From assembly GCF_963668165.1 (NCBI RefSeq), contig NZ_OY764212.1, forward strand, positions 248,001-312,000: a stretch of DNA of 64,000 nucleotides, in the 5' to 3' direction. Within the stretch, counting starts at the first letter, position 1. The number at the start of each line of letters is the position of its first letter. Origin of the DNA: Marispirochaeta sp. (GTDB lineage: Bacteria; Spirochaetota; Spirochaetia; JC444; Marispirochaetaceae). Both the position numbers and the translations under genes were made by a program. Positions 8,924 through 16,691 of the stretch are shown piece by piece. The notes beneath the pieces were generated by a model. The model was not told the origin of the DNA, ran no database searches, and saw only the letters and a list, made by a program, of their open reading frames with translations.

Positions 8924-10414
8924 TTATTTATATAGTGGTGTTAGAAGGTCTATGTAACGGGCATACCGCTCATAGCCTTCCTTGTACGCTTTTTCATTGT
9001 TCCCGGGTTCTATAGCTTCTGTCTCCTGACTGCCGATATGTTCTTCCACGTACTCCGCCATTTCAGGTACTTTTCCATTCTTCTGATAAATATCCTTGTA
9101 CCATAGAGCCTGCAGGGCTGCACCCAGGGCCGCACTGTCGTGAAAACCTGGCAGCCGGACAGGGACCCCGGTAATGTCGGCGGCCAGCTGACGCCATACC
9201 CTGCTTTTTGATCCTCCCCCGGTCAAGGTTATCTGCCGGGCGGATATGCCGAGTTCAGAGAGGCTGTTCAAGCCCAGGCGCATACCGTATATGGCCGCCT
9301 CCATGGAGGCTTTGAGAATATTCTCTTTACTCGTGTTTGTGGGAGAGAGCCCCATGATACTGGCTTTGGCAAGGGGCAGATTCGGAACCCGCTCACCGGT
9401 AAAGAAGGGGAGAACTGTAACCCCGTTACTGCCGGGAGGTACCGGACCTGTCAGGGAATCCAGCTGGTCGACATCCACATCAAAGAGTTTCCTCGTCTGT
9501 TCCGTGGCCACGGTACAGTTCATGGTGCACAGCAGGGGCAGCCAGCCTCCGTTGGATGAACAAAAGGCTGCGATAGTTCCTGCGGCATCAATTACCGGTT
9601 TTGAGGAGAAGGCGAACAATGTACCCGAGGTCCCCAGGCTCATACTGATCTGACCGTCCCTGACTGTACCGGTACCGATGGCGGCCATCATGTTGTCGCC
9701 GCCGCCGGTGGAAACAGGAATCCCCCGGGGAATTCCAAAGCGGCCGGCCGCTTCCTCGCTTACTACTCCGGCACCCTCCTCAGGAGATCCTGGTGTTGGG
9801 AGCATTGCAGACAGTTCAGAGTCGATAACCGCGCACAGCTCTTTGTTCCATTTGCGGTCCCGTATATTCAGCAGTCCTGTTCCCGACGCGTCTCCGAACT
9901 CCATGGTGTATTTGCCGGTCAGCACAAAATTTACATAGTCATGAGGCAGCAGAACATGGGCCAGACGGGAGAACAGATCGGGTTTGTTTTTTTTCAGCCA
10001 TAGGATCTTGGCTGCCGTATAGCCGGGGAGAATAAGGTTTCCCGCCTCCTGAAAAAGCTTTTCGTTTCCCCCAAAGGCTTTGGTGATCTCCTCGCACTCC
10101 GTAACGGTGGACGTGTCGTTCCAGAGTTTTACCCGGTAGAGGACGTTTCCATCCTTATCCAGGGGTACAAAACCGTGCTGTTGGCCGGATACACCGACTG
10201 CTTCAGCCGTTTTGCGAATTTCCGCCGAAATTTGAGACATTGATTTTTCTATCGCGGTAATCCACCAGGAGGCATCCTGCTCGCTGGTGCCGTCGTCCTT
10301 TGATACAATTTCGTGTGGAGCTGAACCTGTTGCGGCTATCTGCTTGTTTTCATAATCGTAAAAAACAACCTTGGTACTTTGAGTCCCTACATCTATCCCA
10401 ATGACTGTTCTCAT
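8924..10414 (-). CDS. xylB: Xylulokinase
   Basis: A 496-residue FGGY-family sugar kinase that phosphorylates D-xylulose, feeding the pentose phosphate pathway. The N-terminal ATPase motif IGIDVGTQSTK, the EQDASWW segment and the C-terminal LTGGGSKSRVWRQLAAD fit xylulokinase. The open frame extends to 10492, but the ATG at 10414 sits exactly before the conserved strand and has GGAGGT upstream. It is the first gene of the xylBA operon. Confidence 0.93.
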   Translation of the reverse strand: MRTVIGIDVGTQSTKVVFYDYENKQIAATGSAPHEIVSKDDGTSEQDASWWITAIEKSMSQISAEIRKTAEAVGVSGQQHGFVPLDKDGNVLYRVKLWNDTSTVTECEEITKAFGGNEKLFQEAGNLILPGYTAAKILWLKKNKPDLFSRLAHVLLPHDYVNFVLTGKYTMEFGDASGTGLLNIRDRKWNKELCAVIDSELSAMLPTPGSPEEGAGVVSEEAAGRFGIPRGIPVSTGGGDNMMAAIGTGTVRDGQISMSLGTSGTLFAFSSKPVIDAAGTIAAFCSSNGGWLPLLCTMNCTVATEQTRKLFDVDVDQLDSLTGPVPPGSNGVTVLPFFTGERVPNLPLAKASIMGLSPTNTSKENILKASMEAAIYGMRLGLNSLSELGISARQITLTGGGSKSRVWRQLAADITGVPVRLPGFHDSAALGAALQALWYKDIYQKNGKVPEMAEYVEEHIGSQETEAIEPGNNEKAYKEGYERYARYIDLLTPLYK

Positions 10415-10472
10415 AATTGTACCTCCATCCCTGATTTTAGTATCAGTCCGGAGAGAAAAAAAACACATGGAC

Positions 10473-10507
10473 AGGAGTGATAAAACATGCATAAAATTGA
10501 TATATGA
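10473..10507 (+). promoter_or_regulatory. Mini-ORF with strong ribosome site overlapping the AraC-type gene start
   Basis: AGGAG at 10473-10477 is followed nine bases later by ATG (10487), a six-codon frame reading MHKIDI and a TGA at 10505-10507. That TGA overlaps the ATG of the AraC-type gene as ATGA. The regulator's own ATG has no obvious ribosome site, so it may be translated by coupling to this leader. Confidence 0.4.
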
Positions 10508-11352
10508 CTATTAAAGAAGCGGTCTTTGTCTATCATCTGAGGGAACCCGACGAGATGCAGTGGCACAGTCGTTTCCACTATCACGGATCGGATGAATATG
10601 AGGTCCACTATTTTCTTGGAGGGCAGGGAAGTTTCCTGAACGGAAAGCAGAGGTTCATTCTTGAACCCGGCTCTCTCTTTATCTCTCCTCCCAGAGTGCG
10701 GCATCGTATTGAGGCCACCGACACGGATGATCCAATCTCCTACTACGCGCTGCTGCTCCAGATAGACGAAAACGATGAAGCCCGTTTACTGCTGGAACAG
10801 GAGGTAAGCTGGCAACGCTGCTACAGAATCGGTAATACCTACAGGTTCTTTTTCGAGGAGCTGCGGGAAAAGGCCCTCTCCACAGCGTCCTATATGCAGA
10901 TGTCCGCTGTCCATCAGCTTGTCTCTTTTCTCTACCTGTTAATCGGGGGCGACGGCGATCTGCGTCAGGGAAACAGCGAGAATATCCACATTGAAAAAGC
11001 CCTTATGCACATGCAAAACTCGGTTTTCAAGCGAACAACCCTGAAGAGCCTTGCCGGGCGTCTGCGCATATCCGAGGAGCACCTTATCCGGTTGTTCCGG
11101 CAAAAGCTTAAAACTACTCCCATGAAGTACCTGACAAAACTGAGAATCGAGGCGGCTACCAGCATGCTTATTTCCAGCGATCTGTATGTGTACCAGATCG
11201 CCGAACGGCTGCAGTTCAACTCTGAGTTTCATTTTTCCAGGGTTTTTAAGAAGTACACAGGGCGCTCACCAAAGAACTATCGTAATCTCTACCGTCAGTT
11301 GATAGGACAGAGCCCGGATCATGAGGCAATTCTGTATATAAATACCCAGTAA
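10504..11352 (+). CDS. AraC-family transcriptional regulator, probably of xylBA
   Basis: A 282-residue regulator with an N-terminal cupin-like sensing domain (HYHGSDEYEVHYFLGG near residue 26, PGSLFISPPRVRHRIE near 58) and a C-terminal double helix-turn-helix at about 185-270. The second helix carries the family signature IAERLQFNSEFHFSRVFKKYTGRSP. It is divergent from xylB with 89 bases between starts, the usual arrangement for an activator of a pentose operon, so xylose is the likely inducer. The ATG lacks a good ribosome site of its own. Confidence 0.85.
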   Translation: MTIKEAVFVYHLREPDEMQWHSRFHYHGSDEYEVHYFLGGQGSFLNGKQRFILEPGSLFISPPRVRHRIEATDTDDPISYYALLLQIDENDEARLLLEQEVSWQRCYRIGNTYRFFFEELREKALSTASYMQMSAVHQLVSFLYLLIGGDGDLRQGNSENIHIEKALMHMQNSVFKRTTLKSLAGRLRISEEHLIRLFRQKLKTTPMKYLTKLRIEAATSMLISSDLYVYQIAERLQFNSEFHFSRVFKKYTGRSPKNYRNLYRQLIGQSPDHEAILYINTQ

Positions 11353-11373
11353 AACCGGAGGACTGCTGGACTA

Positions 11374-12561
11374 TTATTTTTCTTCCCTGTTCTGCTCACA
11401 GCCGAAAACGGGAGTTACCCGCAAAAAGATCATGGCGATCGTCATATAGACCGCCAGAAGAATGAAACCGAGCCAGCCGATACCCAGGTCTCCCATAACT
11501 CCCAGTATAGCCGGTGCCACGCCGACTCCTCCACCGACACCGATGGTAATTATCACCGCATAGGTAATGTTCTGGTAGCGAATATCACCAATCTCCGATA
11601 GAGAAGAGAGTACCGCGGGAAACAGAACCGTTAAAAGAGCCGGCTGGGCAATTACCGCTGCGGCCAGGGGTATGCCCTGCAGGATGCCGAGGAGCGCGGT
11701 ACAGAGGGCGGAAAAAAAGAGCACGCCGAATATTGTTGTCCGCCTGCCGATACGGTTTATTACCGGCCCCGAACGAAGCAGCAGAATAATTCCTGTTACA
11801 CGGGATATCGATAGCAGGATGTTCACATACCGGGAGGATAACCCGTGCTCTGTTACAAGATAGGCAGGTAAAATGGCGTAGACACCCTGCTGACCGGCGA
11901 GGGCTGCGGACATTATTACCATTCCCAGAATGGTAGTCCGCAATTTGAGGATTTTGCCGATTGTGCTGAACCGGGGTACGGCTCCCAAACCGCTGCCTGG
12001 TGCTCCCCAGCGGAGAAAAACCATGCTTCCGATAAAGGAAGCAGCGGATAGCCAGATAAGCACCCCGCGCCAGCCAAACCAGGGCTCAAGGGCCAGGACT
12101 ATAAGCGGCGAGACCAGCAATGCAAGGTTCGGTCCAATCTCGTGAAACGAAAAGGCCGTGCTTCTGCGCTCCAGGCTAATGGTCGTGTTGATCATTACCA
12201 GTCCCGAGGTGGGGTAGGTTCCCGCTCCTGCACCAATAAGCAGCATTCCCATTGCAAGGGGTACTATGCCCCTTGAGACCGCCGCGAGAAAGAGCCCCAG
12301 GGAAATAGCAGCCAGGGCGACGACGATTGCTTTACCATGGCCGATCCGGGCAGACAGGAACCCCGAAAAAAGCATGGTTACCCCGTAAATTACACTGATA
12401 AGAAAAAAGAGGGTCCCCGCGGTAGAAAGGCTGAATCCCAGCTCTTTCTGCAGCATCGGCATAAGAGGAGAAAATATTGTCCGGGATGCCATGGAAAAGA
12501 ATACGGCAATAACCAGCATGGAAATCATTACACTGGGGTTTATCTTTGGCTGCTGATTCAT
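11374..12561 (-). CDS. MFS transporter
   Basis: A 395-residue major facilitator permease with about 12 hydrophobic segments. The family loop between helices 2 and 3 reads GFLSARIGHGKA, and a similar one, VINRIGRRTT, occurs after the central loop. Substrate is unknown. It converges on the AraC-type gene with 21 bases between stops. I start at the ATG at 12561; a TTG at 12594 would add 11 residues and neither has a convincing ribosome site. Confidence 0.75.
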   Translation of the reverse strand: MNQQPKINPSVMISMLVIAVFFSMASRTIFSPLMPMLQKELGFSLSTAGTLFFLISVIYGVTMLFSGFLSARIGHGKAIVVALAAISLGLFLAAVSRGIVPLAMGMLLIGAGAGTYPTSGLVMINTTISLERRSTAFSFHEIGPNLALLVSPLIVLALEPWFGWRGVLIWLSAASFIGSMVFLRWGAPGSGLGAVPRFSTIGKILKLRTTILGMVIMSAALAGQQGVYAILPAYLVTEHGLSSRYVNILLSISRVTGIILLLRSGPVINRIGRRTTIFGVLFFSALCTALLGILQGIPLAAAVIAQPALLTVLFPAVLSSLSEIGDIRYQNITYAVIITIGVGGGVGVAPAILGVMGDLGIGWLGFILLAVYMTIAMIFLRVTPVFGCEQNREEK

Positions 12562-12647
12562 GCATCTAATTATGTCTCTGAATCTTGGAGACAATCAAGG
12601 GGGGAAAATGAACAATTCTGAATAATAAACCTGAAATAGTATATCAC

Positions 12648-13010
12648 CTAGGGTTTAATCAGGAATCTTCTAATTTCATCCACCACCAGGGCATGGTCTT
12701 TTTCATGGGGCAGTCCGGAAACAGTAACCGCGCCTGCTATACCCACATTCCGGATCCGCAGTGGGAAACTGCTGCCTGCGGGAGCATAATCCTTTTCGCT
12801 GAGACCCCGTTCCTTCAGGGTCTGCCCACGCTGTTCAAGCCATAAACAGAAATGATACGAGCTTTTAAATATACGGTTTACCAATCGTTTTTTACGCTCC
12901 CCCCATTCGTCATTGTCCATGGTGGTACCGTCCATGACATAATGAAACAGGCGCTGTCCGTGGCGGTCAATATCGCAGGATAAACTGTGCGTATGGGAAA
13001 CAACAATCAC
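12648..13010 (-). pseudogene. UPF0303 (heme-degrading-domain-like) gene, N-terminus missing
   Basis: The 120-residue frame matches the C-terminal three quarters of the UPF0303 family: QRLFHY, the DNDEW-ERK region, SSYHF, SSFPLRIRNVGIAG and TVSGLPHEKDHALVV. Intact members are about 155-165 residues, and about 40 N-terminal residues are absent. The only start is a GTG at 13010 in the middle of the fold. Upstream the frame stays plausible for 12 codons (GQLADISSP) and then meets an in-frame TGA at 13047-13049. It is either a decayed gene or a sequence error. The 163 bases up to the symporter gene hold no intact gene. Confidence 0.65.
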
Positions 13011-13173
13011 CGGACTGCTGATGTCCGCAAGCTGACCGAACTCGCCTCATCTGCTCTGCAGAAAGTCGGGGCAGCCTCCTCCACGTGAATATAGTACAGG
13101 AACTGGAGTTCATGGGCGAATCCCTGGGGATATCCTGCGATATCTGGCTTGACTGATCCGCAGCAGCTGAATC

Positions 13174-14529
13174 CTAGGCACCTTCTGCGGCGATCTCCCT
13201 GAAGTCCTGACTGTTAAAAGCCTCTTTGTCGAACTCTCCCAGGGAGTTTCCTACGATAACCGATGCAGTAAGATCTCCCGTTACGTTGGTACTGGTGCGG
13301 AACATGTCCACCAGAAAATCGACCCCCGCGACCAGTCCCACTGCCTCTACCGGAAGACCGACAGTGGAGAGGGTAATGATCGTAAAGGCCGTAGCCCCCA
13401 TGGGGACCGCCGCACTACCGATACTCGCCAGCACAGATACGATAACTATCAGAAGGTACTGAAAGGGACCCAGCACAATGCCAAATGCATTGGCCGCGAA
13501 TACCGCCACCATAGCGGGAAAGATTCCACCGCAGGCATCCATGTTCATGACAGCTCCTATGGGACCGACAAAATTGGCTACCCGGGAGTTTACCTTGAGG
13601 CGGTTTTTCATGGTATCTATCGTCAGGGTAAGGGTCCCCAGGCTCGAGCGGGATGTAAAAGCCAGGAGCATGGCCGGAGAGGCCGCCCGGTAAAAACGGA
13701 AAGGGTTTACCCTGGCAAGGCCGCTCAAAAGACCTCCATACACAAAAAGGATCTGGACAGCACAGGCAGCAATGATGGCCAGAACGAAGAGACCCAGATC
13801 CGCAAGGGCCGCCATGCCGGTATTGGACATCCAGTAGGCCATGAGCCCAAGAACACCGTAGGGGGTCAGACTGATTACAATCCTGGTCAGGCGGATAACC
13901 ACTCTGACAAAGGAATCGATCAGTGCCTTAAAAGGAGCTATCCGTTCCTTGTTTCTGCCCGACTCAATTACAGCTGCTGTCCCGATAAAGAGGGAAAAAA
14001 CCACCAGTGGAATAATCTTTGTTTCCGCCGCAGCTGCCACCGGATTGGCGGGGATAAAATCCCGGAAGCGGGCCATAATATCGACAATCTGCTGGGATTC
14101 CCGGGCGGCCAGGCCTGCAGTGGCAACTCCGGCACCGACCCGAAAGAGTGAGGCCACAGCAAGGCCGATAATACTCGCGACTACGGCGGTGAATAAAAAG
14201 AGTACAATAGTCCGCAGGCCGAGAACCTTCAGTTCCCGGGTGTTTTCAAGTTTAAGCAGCCCGGCGATAATACTGGTGGGAACCAGGGGAATTATCAGCA
14301 TCCGCAGCAGGTCGACATAGCCGTAGCCTACCAGGGAAAACCAGCGCCTCAGTTCTGTCGACACCGTCTGGCTTTCTGTCGCGAATATGGCGACACCGAG
14401 TCCGCCGCCCAGCAGCATGGATATAAATACCCGCAGGGAAAAAGGTATACCCTGTCTGAATCTATGCAGGGCAAGGACCACAATAAGAAGCAGAAAAATT
14501 CCCAGCCAGATAAAAAAGGAAGCACCCAT
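13174..14529 (-). CDS. TcyP-like dicarboxylate/amino acid:cation symporter
   Basis: A 451-residue secondary transporter of the DAACS family. It has the serine-rich re-entrant loop AFTSRSSLGTLTLT near residue 285, the MNMDACGG motif near 325 and the VDMFRTSTNVTGD motif near 410. The form of the loops is closest to L-cystine symporters of the TcyP type, but glutamate or other dicarboxylates cannot be excluded. GGAGG precedes the ATG, and a good promoter lies 40-60 bases upstream. Cystine uptake would fit with the sulfur-transfer fusion two genes away, which is inference. Confidence 0.78.
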   Translation of the reverse strand: MGASFFIWLGIFLLLIVVLALHRFRQGIPFSLRVFISMLLGGGLGVAIFATESQTVSTELRRWFSLVGYGYVDLLRMLIIPLVPTSIIAGLLKLENTRELKVLGLRTIVLFLFTAVVASIIGLAVASLFRVGAGVATAGLAARESQQIVDIMARFRDFIPANPVAAAAETKIIPLVVFSLFIGTAAVIESGRNKERIAPFKALIDSFVRVVIRLTRIVISLTPYGVLGLMAYWMSNTGMAALADLGLFVLAIIAACAVQILFVYGGLLSGLARVNPFRFYRAASPAMLLAFTSRSSLGTLTLTIDTMKNRLKVNSRVANFVGPIGAVMNMDACGGIFPAMVAVFAANAFGIVLGPFQYLLIVIVSVLASIGSAAVPMGATAFTIITLSTVGLPVEAVGLVAGVDFLVDMFRTSTNVTGDLTASVIVGNSLGEFDKEAFNSQDFREIAAEGA

Positions 14530-14565
14530 GATTAATCCTCCGTATATATATTGTTCATATAGTAA

Positions 14566-14593
14566 AGTATATAAAGATGATATTATTAGTCAA
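14566..14593 (-). promoter_or_regulatory. Promoter of the symporter gene
   Basis: On the minus strand TTGACT (14593-14588) and TATACT (14571-14566) are separated by 16 bases, with the start codon at 14529. The match to the sigma-70 consensus is strong. Confidence 0.55.
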
Positions 14594-14708
14594 GAATAGA
14601 GCAGGGCAACATGTTTATTTCCTCCGGCAGCCGCACTGGCTGCAGGTAGAGAAATTTCCGGAATCAGCACCATCCCCGAAGGATTTGTACTCCATGGCCT
14701 CCGATCGC

Positions 14709-16625
14709 TCAGGCAGGGGAACTGTAAAGGACTATTCTGTTGCGACCCGCAGCTTTTGCTTCATAGAGGGCGGTATCCGCTTTCTTATACAATTCATCAA
14801 TGTTGCCGGCTTCAGCGTCTCCATGACAGCAGATACCAATGCTTATGCTGGGAAATGAATCCAGAGGGTCGGGCGGGTCGATCCGTGTAATACCTGCCTG
14901 CAGTCGGGATGCCAGACCTTTTGCCTCCTCTCCGCTGCTGGCCGGCAGAAGAAGAGCGAACTCATCTCCTCCAAGTCTGGCAAATACGTCTCCTTTTCGG
15001 ATGATTTTTTCTCCCGCAGCTGCGATCAGGCGCAGTATTTCATCCCCCAGATCGTGGCCATGGGTGTCGTTTACCGGTTTGAAGCGGTCCACGTCGAAGA
15101 TGATGAGGCTGATGGGTTCTCCGTTGTGACGCGCGTTTCCCAGGGCAATTGAAAACCTTTCGAAAAAGGCACGGCGGTTGGCCAGTGTTGTTAGGGGATC
15201 GGTCTCGGCCAGAATCCGCAGACGTTCCTGTTCTTCAACCTCGTCAGTTGAATCGATGAGGAACCCCTCAATCTCGAAAACCTCCCTGCTTTCCTGTCCG
15301 GGTACAATCAGGGAGTTCATGGAGATCCAGAAGAAATCTCCGGACTTTCGTCGAAACCGAATCCGTCGGCCCTGGACCTCGTGTTTTTCGGAAAGCTCAG
15401 CCAGAAAGGCCTTTCGGTCCTCCCTGTCGGCATAAAAGCGTTCAACAGAATCAATCTTCTCCAATTCTTCAGAGGAATATCCCAACAACCGTGTAAAATG
15501 GGAGTTTGCGTATAAAAGGGATCCGTCGCTGCGGGTACGGAAAAAACCGATTGGCGAACGCTCTATGATAAAGCGGAATACCTGTTCCCGGGATACTTTT
15601 TCGTTCTCTGCCCTGCGGGTTGCCAGTATGACCTTATTGAACTGCTGATTCAGAAAGGAAAACTCATCGTTGCTTTTGAATATCCTGCCCAGTGACCTTT
15701 CATCCATCATAACCTCCTCAAAGTAGGAGGCCAGTCTGTGTGCCCTGGAGGCAAGTTTTATCACATGAAAAGCGAGGAGGCCGGCGGAGAAGATAAACAG
15801 CAGAAACGAGAAGCCCAGAACCGAGCTACGAAGGCGTTCAAAACTCCGTGCCATGGACTTCCGTGGAACAACCACCGCGATTCTCCAGCCGTTGGAAAGG
15901 GGGCTGCTGTATTCCACAAAGGTCTTGTCGCTCTCCTTTGGAAGCCCTCCGGTACGAACATCTTCAACAGCGGTTCCGACAAAGGGTATCCCTTCGGTGT
16001 CCAGCAGGAATATTGAACTTCCCGGGGGGAGCTGAATCTGGTTCAGGATTTCCTGAAGTCCCTTAAGAGTTATGTCTGCAGCGAAGACGCCGATGGGCTT
16101 ATTCCCTGCATTCCGGAGCTGGACAACGGTACTGACGATAATCTGACCGGTAATGATCTCCGCGTAGGGAGCCGTCCATGCCGGGGAGGTGGTTTCGAGA
16201 CTTATTCCTTTTTTATACCACGGCCGTTCCCTGTGATCGTAGTTATCCGGCAGATCGAGATCAGGATACAACTCTATGGTTCCGTTTTCCAGGCCGTAAT
16301 AAATGAAGAAACAGCTTTCCATGGCCGGATGTATCGATTCCCACTCCCCACGCAGTTCAAGGAAGGGAACCTCACCCCGTATCCGTTTCTGCAGAAGAGG
16401 GCTTCGGGCAAGGGCTTCAACGGCTTTCTCCCTGGGGGATATCCATAAGCGGTCAATAGAGCTGCTGCCCAGGCGTACCAGTTCCCTGAGGTTTTCCTCC
16501 TGCACTCCAACAGCAACATCATAGGCAGCGTTGAAGGCGATTACCAGAAAAACCAGAAGGAGTGTACAGACAAAAACAGGAAGCAGCACCATGACCAGCA
16601 TACGGCTGGAAAGACGATTTTGCAT
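14709..16625 (-). CDS. Membrane diguanylate cyclase: dCache-HAMP-like-PAS-GGDEF
   Basis: A 638-residue sensor that should make c-di-GMP. Residues 10-30 are a membrane helix. A periplasmic dCache domain follows, with the marker YDHRERPWY. A second helix lies near 270-290, then a short HAMP-like linker, a PAS domain (about 350-460) and a GGDEF domain (about 470-635). The catalytic site is intact as GGDEF at 552-556. The inhibitory I-site RKGD is at 543-546, so product feedback is expected. It is a possible source of the second messenger read by the VpsT-like and PilZ proteins at 38-39 kb. A TTGAAA-17-TATTCT promoter lies just upstream. Confidence 0.9.
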   Translation of the reverse strand: MQNRLSSRMLVMVLLPVFVCTLLLVFLVIAFNAAYDVAVGVQEENLRELVRLGSSSIDRLWISPREKAVEALARSPLLQKRIRGEVPFLELRGEWESIHPAMESCFFIYYGLENGTIELYPDLDLPDNYDHRERPWYKKGISLETTSPAWTAPYAEIITGQIIVSTVVQLRNAGNKPIGVFAADITLKGLQEILNQIQLPPGSSIFLLDTEGIPFVGTAVEDVRTGGLPKESDKTFVEYSSPLSNGWRIAVVVPRKSMARSFERLRSSVLGFSFLLFIFSAGLLAFHVIKLASRAHRLASYFEEVMMDERSLGRIFKSNDEFSFLNQQFNKVILATRRAENEKVSREQVFRFIIERSPIGFFRTRSDGSLLYANSHFTRLLGYSSEELEKIDSVERFYADREDRKAFLAELSEKHEVQGRRIRFRRKSGDFFWISMNSLIVPGQESREVFEIEGFLIDSTDEVEEQERLRILAETDPLTTLANRRAFFERFSIALGNARHNGEPISLIIFDVDRFKPVNDTHGHDLGDEILRLIAAAGEKIIRKGDVFARLGGDEFALLLPASSGEEAKGLASRLQAGITRIDPPDPLDSFPSISIGICCHGDAEAGNIDELYKKADTALYEAKAAGRNRIVLYSSPA

Positions 16626-16632
16626 CTATCCG

Positions 16633-16661
16633 AGAATAAATTGTAAACTCTTAAATTTCAA
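16633..16661 (-). promoter_or_regulatory. Promoter of the diguanylate cyclase gene
   Basis: On the minus strand TTGAAA (16661-16656), a 17-base spacer and TATTCT (16638-16633) lie directly before the start at 16625. This leaves almost no leader, so the transcript would be nearly leaderless or the true promoter may be elsewhere. Confidence 0.35.
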
Positions 16662-16691
16662 GTTTTTTCGTATCTGCTTCCTGAAGGGCGG

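Noticed and set aside
13021..13165. Protein-like stretches on the plus strand beside the broken UPF0303 gene
   Set aside because: Two short frames look coding in places but each is interrupted and I could not match either to a family.
14589..14620. GGAGG followed by an eight-codon frame on the minus strand upstream of the symporter gene
   Set aside because: The mini-ORF contains the predicted -35 element, so it would not be on the transcript made from that promoter; a chance match is more likely.
14627..14643. GCAGCC/GGCTGC hairpin between the diguanylate cyclase and symporter genes
   Set aside because: The stem is short and has no T tract on either strand, so I did not call it a terminator.
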